Source of the DNA: Bondarzewia mesenterica
Taxonomy: Eukaryota > Basidiomycota > Agaricomycetes > Russulales > Bondarzewiaceae
Assembly (NCBI GenBank): GCA_004802705.1
Contig: SGPL01000003.1
Location: forward strand, 129,538-193,537
Reading direction: 5' to 3'
Length of the DNA: 64,000 nt
The notes below the pieces were generated by a model, which was not told the origin of the DNA, did no database searches, and worked only from the letters and a program-made list of their open reading frames with translations. Numbering within the stretch: the stretch's first letter is position 1; each line of letters begins with the position of its first letter. A program made the translations under genes and the position numbers. Shown here one piece after another: positions 1 through 12,821 of this stretch.

Positions 1-59
1 TTNANNANGCTNGCNNNCCNNNTNNANNNNGNANNTCTGTGAGGCTCGTCCGCACCACC

Positions 60-3000
60 ATGGATCCTGAACAACAAACTGCAGCCTTTTTTGCTCCTTC
101 TGTTGAGTCTCTATCGAGTGTCAAGGTCTTTCCTCTCATTTATCACTTGAAAAAGGACGTTACCGTGAGTCAGATCCATCACAACTTCCTGCCCTACATT
201 TTTCTGAACGAAAAGTTAAAATAACTTCGGGCCGTACAGAAAGACATAGGTGTGTTCGATGAAAGAACATCATGACTAGATGTTCCAACTCTTACGCATC
301 TCCAAATCATTTTTTCCAGATAGTGCTCTGAGTTGGGAGTGCGTCTCGCTCCTCTGTTATTGTCTTGCCAACTACTTGTTGACTTCTTTCCCAAACGAGA
401 TAGGCAGCTGACGGCGTCCGATATCAATTTTGCTATTGTCCGTCCGCTGGTCTTCAAGTATGCTCGTTTGAGGAATCCCGCAATTGTCTATGCTTGCCTC
501 GTTGTGCGGTCTCACTTTCTTTCTGCTGCCGAAAATGACATGGCATATTCCGGTGTGAATATTTCGCGCGCTAGCCTTTGCGAAATCTTGGCCATGAAGC
601 TGGTCAGCCACTTTGCGAACAATCGGATACAGCTAGTGTCCGTATTGACGACCAGTTGGAGCCCGCTGGCGGGCGCGCCGATTGCTGTCGTAGACGAGGT
701 CAAAGGCATATTGGGTGGTGAGAATGACATTGACGATCCACAATCTGCTCTCGAAGTTCGTTTGATGACCCCACACTCGGGTGATCGAGTGATTGTACTA
801 ACATGTGCATAGATGGCCATCGCTACCCGTGCAAAGGCTTTCGTGTCTTCTCCGATAGTTCAAACTGTGGTCAATGACATCTACGCAGGACATGTAGTAT
901 ATTCAATAGCAGCAAACAGGTCCATTGTCGCCGACAATTACAAACTGCGCGCGATCGAAATATACGATAATCGGAATGCTTCTTGGTTCAATCACTACCG
1001 GTCCGTCTCCCTTTGTATGCCGCCTGGCACTGCTTATCATCAAGTCTGAACCTTGTTCAGCTTGCGCGTCCCGAAGTATGGCGCAATCCTCGAGTTCCTG
1101 AGTTTTGCGCTTCTCTTTGTCACTTTTGTCTTGTGTCTCTGGCGTATGTGGTTGGAGATATCCACCGTATTTCTTGATCTTAACCTTTTTTGGGCGCAGA
1201 TCAGGACGCGAATGCGCTGAATCCTTTCGAAGTTGTTTTTATATTATTCGCTGCTGCATTTGCTTTGGAGGAGTACACCGCTTCGAAGGAACATGGCTGG
1301 GGAAGTAAGTGTTTTCAACAGCATGACCACGGTCGACTGCGCTGATCAGGTTCAATGCGTCTAGTCTACATCGCGAATGTGAACCCTCTTTTATACTTTT
1401 CCTTTGATAAACTAATGAGTACTTTACGATCAGATGTGGAACGTTTTTGACACGTCTTTCGTGATCATATTCTTGATTTACATGACTATGAGAATCAGAG
1501 GTTTGGTATACGACGACCGTAATCCTTTTCATTTCCTGTCCCAAAATTTCTGCTAATATTAACGAAACTCTAGCATCTTCATCTGAGTTGGGTTTCGACG
1601 TCCTGGCTTGCGGAGCGTGTATCCTTTTCCCCCGGTAAATCCGATCCATACGTGTCTGTTTTCTACATCCGCTGACAATTAAGAACAGGTTAGCATTCTT
1701 CCTGGTGTCGAATAATGTCGTCGTTCTGTAGGCCACATCCACTCTGCTACAAGAACACTTACTCACTTTCCCCATCAGTGCCCTTCGCGGCATGATTGCA
1801 GAGTTCGTCTTTTTCATGGGTATCGCGGCAATTTGCTTCTCTGGCCTGCTGTTCACCCTCTTGACACTGGCACCTGAGGAGAGTAAATGGACAGTCAAGT
1901 CCATCTCCTGGCTCATGGTACAGATCTGGTTCGGCAATACGTATTTGTCGTTTGGCCAGGCGTCATCGTTCCATCCATTTTTTGGTCCAATCCTGATGAC
2001 AATGTTTGCTGCGTTGAGTAATACACTGCTGTTGACTAGTGAGTGTTGTTCATGGTTGTAACCTAATGGAAGTATAAATGACCGCTTAATTTCCTTTAGT
2101 TTTGATCTCGATTTTGTCGAATACGTTCGCAAGAATTAACGCTGTAAGTGTGTATATGCATAGATTGAATATCATTCGCTCATTCTTACACGAATGCAGA
2201 ACGCCAATCAAGAGGTCTGCTCTTCGTGTTCTACTCCACAGCTCATAAAAATTGACAAGACGTACTCAGTATCTTTTTCAATTTACTATCACGACGCTCG
2301 AGGGGTACGTGATCAGTTGTTTTCTGGTTTCTACGAGTGTGTTTGTTCTGATCAATCCAATAGTGTGAAGTCGGATGCCCTGTTCAGCTATCAACCCCCT
2401 TTCAACCTTTTTGCCTTTATTGTCCTTTGGCCGGCGAGTTTCTTCTTGTCACCACGCTCGCTTCATACCGCAAATGTCTTCTTGACCCGGTTGACGGTGC
2501 GTGCCTTTACCTTAAGCCTTCATTCTTCCCCTTGTCTCTTATCATCGCGGACAGTCATTCCCAATCTTGATTGCTATTGCTCTTTACGAACGATATCTCT
2601 ACACACCACGTTCATCGGTTTTGGAAACTACGCAAGCCGCGGCTCAGTCGATCTACAACTCACTTCCCCGCGCACTAAAGGCTATTCCGATACTTGAAGC
2701 TATCATGGGAACAAATGCGGATGATGTCTATCAGGCCATATTCGACGTCGACATGGATCTTGCCGAGGACGAATTGGGCTTGTTCTCAGAAGAGTATGAA
2801 CAAGATCACGTGGGTCTGCGCAGCTGGGCCAGCAGGGAAAACGGTATGCGTAGCACACCTGTGCAGCCATCGGAAGAGGGAGGAAGATTCCCTGCATCTC
2901 GGAGCCAAGATCAATCAGGGGCAGGGCCGCGCCGTCGACCTGCAAGCACCCCGCGCTCCCCCGGAGTTCATTCATTACAAAGTTCCCCTCGCTTGCGCAA

Positions 3001-3355
3001 GAGAAGTTTGCAGCCTCCGCCTTCGCTCACTGGACCGTTGCGTTCTAGCGCCGCGGAGGTGTCTATTAATGGGCCCAGAAGTCCTCTCTCGCGGCTGTTT
3101 GGACGGCGCGTGGGAGAAGCTGATTTAGCGACCACTGTGGGGGCCGAGAAGATCGACAGACTTGAAGAGGGTATCAAGAAGGTGCAGGAGCTGTTGGAGG
3201 ACGCGCAAGGCTTGCCAGTGGCGCAGCTGAAGGATGAGATGAAAGAACTACAGGAGCGACAGGCGAGGATTGAGGGGCTGTTGATGATGTTGACACGTGG
3301 GATGAGGAATGAGGTTGGTAATTCCGGACATCCCTCGCGACATGATACTCTTTGA
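60..3355 (+). CDS. yvc1: Yvc1-like TRP cation channel
   Basis: Encodes a fungal TRP-family channel, the Yvc1 type known from the yeast vacuolar membrane where it releases calcium. The N-terminal cytosolic part reads through exons near 400-1000, with family-typical stretches such as DINFAIVRPLVFKYA and VQTVVNDIYAGHVVYSIA. Hydrophobic segments follow from about 1060 (EFLSFALLFVTFVLC) to 2120, including the pore-side block around 1792-2060 with WLMVQIWFGNTYLSFG. After ILISILSNTFARINA and YLFQFTITTLEG come a last hydrophobic stretch (SFPILIAIALYERYL) and a long Ser/Pro-rich tail. The tail ends in a charged coiled coil (EEGIKKVQELLEDAQG ... QARIEGLLMML). Roughly a dozen short introns split it; for example the join HYR|LRVPKYG removes an intron at about 1001-1060. 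The ATG at 60 follows a run of Ns, so an upstream start cannot be excluded. The small first introns between 165 and 320 are not resolved. Confidence 0.9.
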
Positions 3356-4025
3356 TGTGCCAGTATCACGATACCATTGTACTATGACATATTAGGTGAG
3401 TCGAGGTGCTATCAGACTGTATTCACATGCTAACTGGTAGGTCCGCAACAGACCGTAAGTCGGTGGAATGAAATGACATTCATGATTGGGATTGGATTGG
3501 AAGGCCATCAAAGCGTTAGGCTTGCAGGTTTCAGTCCGGTATCGTCCATGTGATTATCACTGTCTCCGAGTCATCCACAGCGCTCTGATATGGAGGTACG
3601 TCCTGAGCCGCGCACATTTCCAAAAAAAGGAATCTTGCAATGTGTCCGTCTCGATTCAAATACCTGCACTGGGCTCATCAAGCAGGTGGGTGTCTTGGTA
3701 TGTCTTCCTGCAATCCACCGGGAGATACTGTACATTCTTTGGCGACAGGCGCACCGTTTCCTGGTCGGAGACGGGAGCGTTGACAGTTTCCATATCATGA
3801 ACCGAAATCGCAGGGGTGCTCCCTCCAATGCTGTCGTTCCACGCTCGCAACACAAGCATTCTCGCTTCAAACCTGACGCGCCATGTATTGATATGACACG
3901 CTGGGCATCTGTCTGTATATGATGTCCAGCGTGATTATCGTCCTTGAGTCGGGGGTTCATTCCGTCCATAATCATAAATACTGTGACATTCACAGCTTCT
4001 CGAATTTCCAGGATCTCCTCCTCGC
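3356..4025. other. Gap between channel gene and channel-tail gene
   Basis: This stretch probably carries the 3' end of the channel transcript and the leader of the next gene. Reading frames on both strands overlap here, including one of 193 codons on the minus strand (3571-4152), but none gives a recognisable protein. An acceptor-like tract ending TTTCCAG lies at about 4003-4011, just ahead of the first Met of the downstream gene. Confidence 0.4.
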
Positions 4026-5436
4026 ATGACTCCTGCCCTTGGACTAAATCTTGATATACAGAAAGGATTAACTGACGCTCATAAAAGCATCGATACCATC
4101 CACAACAGCATCCACGAGGACCTCTCTGCCTTGAACCCTCTCCGTCGCGCATCTGGCCCTCTTAACACGTCCGGCATAGCCACTATCGGTAAGAAGCTCA
4201 AGAGGATTGAGAGCGCATCTTCTCTCAAATCTTCGCTTTCTCTTCCTGAGGTCACTCATACGCCTGTACGTCTCCATTTTTTCTGTCTCAACGTCAATTT
4301 CTAAGCTGACACGTTTCTTCGTTCATCGTTGGATACGCATATATAGGACCTCACCAACTCTCTGTCCTCGATAGTCTCAACTCCCGATATCCTCACCCCA
4401 ATTCTCCCAGCCTCTGCAAATTCGACTCCTGCCCCTGCCATCCCCTCTCCGAAAATTCTAACCCATCTAGACAGCTCTTTCAAACTTCCTCGAGAACTTC
4501 AACTTCCTAAAATCATCGACATGGTGACTGATCTCTCGCTCTCCCTCTTGTTTCTGCCCTATGCTGATTTGCGACGTACAAACTCCATCAGGACTCAGCG
4601 AACCCTAACGCTCCTGCCAACCCTCCTTTCGGTTTCCCACCCCAGTTTCATGTGCCTGATATTCCCATTCCCGATCCTCGTGTCCTTTTCGACCACAGCC
4701 AACCCAAGCAAAGCCGCGTCAACAATCTCGTCGACCAATTCAAAGAATTCTTTTATCGCATCAAATGGCTTATCTTTCTTCCATTCAGCTGGTTCTTCTC
4801 GTTCCAGCATGCGGCATTTTCCATTGCCTTGCAGATATGGGTGCGTGAATGCATCTCTCTAGACAGAATCGGTAGGCCCGGAGAACTGATGCCATGTCGA
4901 ATGTTCTCGCGGAAATGTAGACTTTCCCGGCCTGGCTGGCCATTGATATTTACGAGCGTAAACTCCGTACCCAGTTCACCTGGATGCCCTCTGTCTGGGG
5001 CAGCTTCAACGCCATGTTTCCCAACGGGATTACCCTGCCCACCTTCCATAGCCCCATTGGCGACATTATGTTTGGACGGGTAGAACAAGAGGACGACATC
5101 CCGACGTTAGATGTCGACATGGTTTCGATTGCTGCTGGTGGCTCCGCAAGGACGGTGAACGGAAGTGCCAGCAGCAGCGCGATCCATGTGCAGATGAAGC
5201 AGTTGGAGACCGTTTTGCAAGGAGTCAAAGAGTTGCCCGTTCAGGGAATACATGGGGGAATCAAGGAACTCCAGGTGCGTCTGACGATTCTATCTTTGAG
5301 TCACGAAATCCTATTCGCACCCGGATAGGTTTCTGACGAGCTTGTGGCAATACATCTCACTCTACAGGATAGTCAAGCGCGTATCGAAAATATGTTGCAA
5401 GCGTTGACGCAAGGCACAGCTGGAGGAAATCATTGA
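4026..5436 (+). CDS. Free-standing protein resembling the C-terminal part of a Yvc1 channel
   Basis: A multi-exon gene whose joins are clean: introns at about 4267-4347 (HTP|DLTN), 4523-4590 (IDM|DSAN), 4842-4919 (QIW|TFPAW) and 5275-5368 (KELQ|DSQAR). The first 150 residues are low-complexity and Ser/Pro-rich. A hydrophobic block FLPFSWFFS ... TFPAWLAIDIYERKL follows, then a linker and a coiled end DSQARIENMLQALTQG. The hydrophobic block and end closely resemble the neighbouring channel's FPASFFLS ... SFPILIAIALYERYL and RQARIEGLLMMLTRG. The channel's cytosolic N-terminus, other membrane segments and pore are absent. The stop is at 5434. The start is uncertain; an upstream coding exon is possible. 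Function is unknown; it may be a membrane-anchored partner of the channel or a diverged partial duplicate. Confidence 0.6.
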
Positions 5437-6499
5437 TCGTGGAATCTCAATACGGTGTGCTGGGTGTTCCATCATTACCCTCAGCTCATCCATCTCCTTC
5501 CCATTCACACCTGGCTCTGCGAAAGTTATAGCCTATTCGGACATGCATTTGCTGTTTGTGCTATTGAATACGTTCCGTTTCTGTCTCGTCTTACCAAAGT
5601 AGCGAATGAATATTGCCATATGTGGGACTCGTCTTAGTGTTTCTTCGGTGATCCAAACTTGTAAATTGAAATCAATGATACTAGATCGCATTCCGATCGC
5701 ATTCCGCATTCTCCTTGTATTTTATGATTCGACAATTTTGCGCTACAAACGCAGAACATTAAGGGTACCTTGTGCAAGGAAGGAAGCAAGTTCATCATAA
5801 AATACGGTATGGACGTCCTCGGAGTTTCCAGTGTGCATTATTCGGCTCCGCGCATCTCCGAACAACAGTCTCCAAAAACAGGTCAAGACTTTGCCCCTAG
5901 TCTCCCCTAGTGCTTGTTGGTAGGTCCGCTAGATTCAATAATTAAGGGACAGTATTTACATTCACGGAATGTACACTAGTCGGTCTGAGCTCGTCCGACA
6001 ACATCGTTCAAGCGTTCTTTATAAATTAGGCCGGAAGGGCCTGCCACTGCCTCCTGTGCTCATAGTACGTGCATTCCATGGTAGATAGATATATTAAGCA
6101 GAATCATGGAAATCTGATGTTACCAGATACATGCTGGGTACAAGAACTGAGTACTGAAGTTCGATTTGATTTATGGACTCGCTTCAAGGGCTGGCAGTGG
6201 CAGTGGATCGAACGTGGACGCTCGGGCTGACTTGAAACGCTCTGTGACGGTAACGCTTTGAAGACAAACATATGCAAATATCGCGTGGCAACGTCCAAAC
6301 TAGACTAATAGAGACTAATACGCGTCGCGAATTCGCGGCATCACTCAAGCATCACTGGTGGCCAACGCTTTACATACGCTGTTAGCCAGTCGCTGATTGC
6401 GGTGCATTACTTTTCAAAAGACGAACCCTTCACCCAGCTTGTATCCGCTTCTGTCTTTATCGTCTTCGTAGACGTCGGAAAGAAATTACGTCCACCACT
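5437..6499. other. Intergenic region
   Basis: No gene seen. It contains a short tandem repeat (GATCGCATTCC twice) at 5684-5705 and AT-rich stretches near 6080-6100. The last 150 bases are the likely promoter and leader of the paladin-like gene. Confidence 0.4.
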
Positions 6500-9400
6500 A
6501 TGGAAGGTCTCTCGAAGGGTAACTCGGACGTACAAAATGGCAGCCCTGCTTCAATTCCACCTGCCCTAGCACGTCCATCGCTCTCAGATACCAATAATCC
6601 TCACAGAAATTCGCGGACATTTCCATTGCCTCAGAAATTGCCTAGTGCTAGTGAACCCTCTCTCACCATCAAAGATAGAGACAAGACAATTGCCAAACCG
6701 CTGGACTTGATGTCTCAGTTGCAGAGGTCTGAACCTTCGATTGTCAAGACTAGAACGGGTAGCGTTTTGTCCAGAGGGTTTATCCTGAAAACAGATCATT
6801 ATCCTTCAGGTGCGTCCTATGCCAATTGCGTCAGAGCGCGACCGTAACGGCGTAATTGTAGGTCGCGCTCTTGACCTCGATCTGAATGTGCATGGCGCCC
6901 CAAACTTCCGAGCTCCCCGCCAGGGTAACCTCAACGTGTTTGGAGTGGCGCAGCCACGTTCTCAAGGTCTTAGGGCTATTCTGTCAGTCCTCCGTGCGCG
7001 GCCCAATGTGCTTCAGCCTTCGAACGTCGTATGGTTTTCAACACGCGAGGAGCCGATCGGTACGTCCCAATTGTTAGCCTGCAAGTCGATTGAATGTCCG
7101 GACGCCGGCTATCATAGTATACATCTCTGGTCGACCTTTTGTCCTTCGAGATGCGTCAGAACCAAGGAAAACATTACCTCTTTCGGATCGCGCAGAGAAT
7201 TTGGAAGGCATTGAGAAGAGGCTGAAGAACGATATTCTAGCAGAAGCTACCAAGTAGGGAATTCACGTCCACTCTTGACATTTTTGTCATAATGTTGATC
7301 ATCTGTAGATACGGAGGTCTATTACTTACTCACAATGAGATAGGTAGGTTCAGTCACAGATCAACCGCAGTTCCAAATCGCTAAAAAAAGCCTCTAGCTA
7401 TTGAGGACGGTGACGGTGCAATCCTGCCTACTTGGACAGCTGTCGATGCAGGAAACGTCAAGACGTCCAGAGAACTTTGGGAGTACATGAAAAGTGAAGG
7501 TTGGCGTGTCGAGGTTCGTGATCCATTATAGTTTTGTGTTCCTATCTCTGAGAGCATCGTTGACCTTTCTTTTTCAGTACTATCGGTGAGTACCCCAAAG
7601 AGTTTTTGGATCCCCTAAAATATCGACAATTCTTTAGAATCCCCATTTCTCCCAATCGTCCAATTGAAGTATTACAGCTATCCTCTGGCCAGGGGATTGC
7701 TGCTTGAACTTACGTATGATCTCGTAGGATAACTATCTGGATGCCTACCTCCAAGTTATTAAGAAGACAGACCCTCTCCAGACGTCACTTGTCTTTTCGT
7801 GTGGAATGGGTGCAGTACGAACAACTTTCGCAATGGTTGCCGCTTCAATCGTTCGGCGCAGACAACTCATGCTCAGAGGATTAGGCGATCCTTATGCCGG
7901 CAAGGGGATAGGCACTCCGGCAAGTGGTATAGGCACGGTAAGAATAGAGCGGCGTATCAGTCGAAATGTCCATGCTTACAATCTATTCCCCGATTCTGGT
8001 AGCCGAATGGCATGCAGGTGAGATATCTCCTTCATCTTCTTTCTAGCAGTCTTTGTAAATGAGCCACTAGTCACCGGAAACCCGTGGTCTGCCAAACGAG
8101 GCAAAGATAATGCAAGCCCTTGAGCAGGCCAGCGCACAGCAGGACATGAACAGATCTTTGTTGCGGCTGACATATATCATGCAACAGTGTGAGTGCTTGT
8201 TTAATCCTGATGGAAATGGCGATACATGGTAAGTTCTTGCCTTCAGGCCAGCCCAGCAATCCTTCCCAGCAGGTCATTGAACTTTTACTGTCCCAACCTA
8301 CGTTACTCGATAACCTTCGGAAAGCACATATGGGTAACTATGGAATCATTCAGAGTCTTCTCGGATGTTTGGACCATGGCTTGCACGCCAAGAAGCTCGT
8401 CGACAAAGTCATCGATTCTTGTAAGTGCATTCCGCCCGATCCTAGAGTTTCATCTGTTCCGTTTTAATCGGGGTGCTGGGTAGGCGACCTTGTGGTCAAC
8501 CTTCGAGAAGACATTCTGATTCACAGGATCAAGTTCTCCCTGACGAGCCTTGACGAGCCGAGCCGAGATCAATATCTCGGAAAGGCCGTGAAAGCCCTTG
8601 AAAAATAGTGTGTACTTCTGGCTTGCTCTACAAATGCGTGTTCGCACTTTCTTATCATGTTATAGCTTTTTTATGATTGCTTTCATGAGTTATGTTGAGT
8701 CTCAAGAGGATTTCAGTCAAACTTTCTCGAGTTGGCTTCAGGTCCGTAAATACTTCCGTCTATCTGCCGCTTTTCACCTCAAAAGAACGTCATTGACAGG
8801 CTAGGACAGAAATTTGGAAGTGAGTTTCTAGACAAATTTCGATTTCTAATGCTAATTGGTGGTTACAAGCCAAATTCTGTTTCTCCGCAAGTCACATGGT
8901 TCTCGGCTCAATGTGTTCACTCCAATCAATGACCTTTCTATGCTTTCCAAGTCTGGTTCTCAAGAGAAATTACTTATCCGCAATCAAAGGAATGACGTTG
9001 CGATCACTGGTGGTCAAGTTTTGGGAGACGAATACTCTGATTATGTCGTGAAGGTAATGCGATGCTCACGCTGTCAGCGCTGTTCAAACAAAGCTGACCT
9101 GACCTTACACAGAATCGGAGTGGTATCATTCTTAGAGAAAGGTTAGTTCAAAAGAGCTTTTGAATGCAGATGATCCGGGTCTCAATACCACGCACAGTAC
9201 ACTATTGAAGTCGGACCAGTGGCTCAGCCAGTCTCACCACGTTGCGCATGGCGTACGCGGAGCGATCAATTTCCGGAATATTTCTGGGACCAAATTCTAT
9301 GCTCTGGGGCAGCCAACTGTGGAGGCCATTGACGAAGTTGTCGATCGTATACATCATGCGCACCCAGAAGCAGATCGCATCATTTGGATCACTTTGAGAG

Positions 9401-12400
9401 AGGAGCCAATCGTATACGTGAATGGTGCGCCTTACTGCTTAAGAAGAGAGCGGTTCTCGTTGAGGAACATGAAAGGTAAACTTGACTGGCCGGGATATGT
9501 GATGGAGCTTATGGATCCTGTTGATATTAGATTACGGAGGGATTTCAGCATCACGGCTGGAAGTTCTGGAGGAGCGCCTTAAGGATGACATCATTTCTGA
9601 GGTCCATTCCTTTGACGGAAAGTGAGTTGTTTTCGAAAAGTACATGTTACTCTGCCGATTTACTGCGCACCTTTTCCTTTAGGCTTTTGCTGCATACTGA
9701 AACGCCTGACGGGTCTGTCATCCCAGTATGGGAGGAGGTGCGACCGGGAGATGTTGCCGTGCTCAAAGATGTCATGATGTCTCGCAAATTATTGGGAAAC
9801 GGTGTCGAATTGCACTATACCCGCGTCCCTATCACTGCGGAGCGGGCTCCTGATTTCTCAGACTTTAGCGAGTTGATTGACATGGTGTTGAGTGCGAACA
9901 TGACCCATGCACCAATCGTTGTCAATGACCAGCTCGGACGCGGTAGAAGTACTCTTACTTCGGTACGTGTAGTAATACGCACACCAAACCACTCGAGCGC
10001 TTTCTTTATTCATATACTATAGATCATCCTAGTTCTGATCCAGCAATGGTTGGAGAGAGGCAGGTCTCCTCCTACCCTTACTCGTTCGTTGTCAATCGAA
10101 AACGTCTCGGTCAAGGATCATCGCGTTCGTCGACAGTCTTACGAGATCATCAACAGTGAGTCCTGTTTTCCTTGACAGTCCGTGATATAGTGCTCAAGTT
10201 ATGATTGCCCACGATAGACCTCTTGCGCGTCATTCGCAAAGGCCCGGCCGTGAAGACTAGTGTAGACGAGGCCATAGATCAATGTGCAGAGGTCTTCAAC
10301 TTGAGAGATTCAATTGAAGAATCTCGTAGTCGAGTTGAGCAGACCACGGATGAACGACAAAAGCGTTCTAATACTCAGAAAGGTTCGCAATATCTCTCGA
10401 CTTGTTACGCCATACTGCTGATTAAGCTGACGAGTCTTCAGGCTTGCACAATCTCAGGCGTTATTTCGAACTGATTGTTTTCCAGGCATATTTACAATCG
10501 ACAGAGCCAGACACGTTGCAGACGTTCGAGACTTTCGAGACCTTCGTGCGCAAACTTCCAGGTAAGTTCATCATCGACCTCCCTTCTTGCCTTCGACATT
10601 TATAGCATTCTTCTGTAGTGATAAAGACCTTCGAGAAGGAGCTTTTAGCTGAAGGCATAGGTGCTCTGAAACCTTTGTACCCCACCGATATTGTAGATGG
10701 AGTGGCTTTACCTGACGAGGAGACCAACATTGTCGCGAATCGTTCGGGAAGCATCCTCTCTGCATCGACCATCCTTAAGAACGACCTCTTCCTCAATCTC
10801 CAGAAGATGACTCTGCCTGAGTATATAGTCTCTTGTCTGGATCATCTCTTATTCGAAGCTGACTTCTGGACGCATAGGCGGATCGAGGGCTCGCCCAATT
10901 TCCGGCGAGTTCCCCTTGTCCTCCAGCTTGTCTCTTCTACGAGACCTTCGTCGCCATCTGATGGCATGGATTTCGTTCCCAGCACAGAAATCAAACATAA
11001 GTGGGTCTGTGGAAGGTATGTCTACTTATTGAAAATGTGCTTTTGGATTCGAGCTGATTGTGTTTAAAACAGTGGGATGCCTACAGTTGAAGGGTGAGTA
11101 TAGCATCAATCAGGGCATAGGATTTTATCCTGCGCTATATTGGTCTGACTGCCTCTGCAATCCATTAGTCTGCGCAGGGCCCTAACTAGAGTCAATGCTG
11201 GGCCGAGGGATGACAATGCTGTGTTTTGGACTTCTCTACGAGAGGTAAGTGCTATGGATTACCGAGGTATATAGACACTCATGCATATTTGTAGGAACCC
11301 GTCATCTACGTCGCTGGGCAGCCACACGTACTCCGGCTGAAAAACCGCCCGCTTGAAAATGTAGAGTGAGTCTGTATTTGAGTAGCAGGCACATGAAGAT
11401 TCGGCTTACCATTATGGAATCAGGGCTACCGGTGTCGATACCAATCTCGTGGAAGCCATGGAAGAAAGATTCAAAAAGGACGTCTTGCGAGAAGTACGCA
11501 CAGGACACGGCCGCGTTTTGCTTCACGATGAAGTGGAAGAACGACCAAACGTATTCACCATCGCGCCTATATGGGTCACTGTTTCCGAAAAGGACATCAT
11601 GACCCCTCGCGATGTATTCAGATTGATGGCTGAGGAAGGCTTCAATGTATGTATGCCAATTCTTCCTCTTTGACGAAGATAGACTTACATGTGAGGATGC
11701 TTGCAGATAGACTATGGCCGCATAGCAATTGTGAGTCGCAACTAACACTTTTACAATGGCCTCGTAATCATGGTAGTTCTGCAGACGGACGAGCAAGCGC
11801 CACTACCAGGTGCCCTTTCGCAGCTGCTCGAGCGTGTCAAATCTGGCTATTCCAAGGCGGGCGACTTTATCTTCAATTGTCAGATGGGACGAGGGCGAAC
11901 GACCACGGGAATGATCACAGCGTGCTTGATCGCGACCACCATGACTTGGAAAGAGCATAACAGCATGGCTGAAGTAGTGTGCGAAACCATCACCGAGGAA
12001 TATGATAGCATCGATGGACCATCAGAGGAAGAAGCATATTTGCAAGGTGATCTTTCATTTAACTTTGCAAAGAACATGATGACGGCTAAAGCAGTGTGGA
12101 TGACAGGGGAGTACAAGACTATCCTGCAACTCGTTGGTGTGTTGGCACACGGAAAGCTTGCCAAGCGTTTGACGGATCGTGCGGTGGATCTCATGCAAGA
12201 CGTGCAGAACCTGCGGAAAGCAATCTACGAGTGAGTCGCTTTGCTTGGGCATGTTTCATGAGCACACTGACACATGCCTGTCTGTAGCAACAAACTGAAA
12301 GTGGACGCTTGCGAGAAGGGCACGCCCAAGCACCAGAAGCTATTCAATCTTGCTGTGAACTACCTGTGCGTCCCCTGACGCCGCTGCTGTCAGCCCGCTT

Positions 12401-12566
12401 TTTGCTGATTTTATGTACCACCAGATATCGTTACGGGACCTTGATCGTTTTTGCGAATTATCTCATCGAAATGAGAGAAATTCCCGAAGAAGAGACGACG
12501 TTCCCTGCGTGGTTATCAAAGCATCGAGAAATAACGAAGCTTCTAGGTCGGCGGTCTCTTGATTGA
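6500..12566 (+). CDS. Paladin-like protein with three PTP-like phosphatase loops (fungal inositol-hexakisphosphate-domain protein)
   Basis: A long gene with many short introns that encodes three repeated units. Each unit opens with a module of the type PNFRRVP ... LREEPVIYVAGQPHVLR. The three units carry CGMGAVRT at 7800-7823, NDQLGRGRS at 9924-9950 and NCQMGRGRTTTG at 11875-11910. The first and third keep the Cys-x5-Arg signature of cysteine-based phosphatases. The second has Asp where the Cys should be and is probably non-catalytic. The third unit is read with few breaks and ends EMREIPEEETTFPAWLSKHREITKLLGRRSLD before the stop at 12564. Paladin proteins in animals are linked to phosphoinositide dephosphorylation; substrate here is unknown. 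The ATG at 6500 opens a Ser/Pro-rich leader before the first conserved module. Some exon borders (7100-7400, 8400-9130) are approximate. Confidence 0.88.
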
Positions 12567-12635
12567 GTGTCTACATTACAGGAACGTCTTGCGGTGGTGT
12601 CGTGGAATTGTAAACCATACCTCAATCGATACTTC

Positions 12636-12652
12636 AATATATATATATATAT
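12636..12652. repeat. AT dinucleotide run
   Basis: A short ATATAT microsatellite in the presumed 3' untranslated region, about 70 bases after the paladin-like stop codon. Confidence 0.6.
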
Positions 12653-12743
12653 TATAGCAACCTGTGTCTTGTGTCTTCATCGTTGTGAACATAGCAGTCC
12701 AGTTGGTACTCGGCAAAATAGAAGCACGAGGAAAAGATAAAAC

Positions 12744-12821
12744 TGGTTCAACTGAGGATCGAACTCAGAACCATCTGTGAACACTGTGAGACAGATATCA
12801 TAACCATTAGACCATTGAACC
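12744..12821 (-). tRNA. tRNA-Val (CAC) with a ~5-nt intron
   Basis: Read on the minus strand, the acceptor stem GGTTCAA pairs perfectly with TTGAACC and is followed by discriminator A. The D region is GTCTAATGGTTATGA, the anticodon stem is TCTGT/ACAGA and the T arm is CTGAG-TTCGATC-CTCAG. The anticodon loop is 12 nt long, CTCACAGTGTTC, not 7. Placing CAC at positions 34-36 leaves a 5-nt insertion directly after position 37, the normal site of eukaryotic tRNA introns. Without it the tRNA is 73 nt. The overall sequence resembles fungal tRNA-Val. Confidence 0.88.

Noticed and set aside
1239..2132. Open frame of 297 codons on the minus strand
   Set aside because: It is antisense to the membrane exons of the channel, whose plus-strand exons match the TRP family.
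3571..4152. Open frame of 193 codons on the minus strand
   Set aside because: No motif, Arg/Cys-rich composition, and it overlaps the start of the spliced channel-tail gene on the other strand; likely chance.
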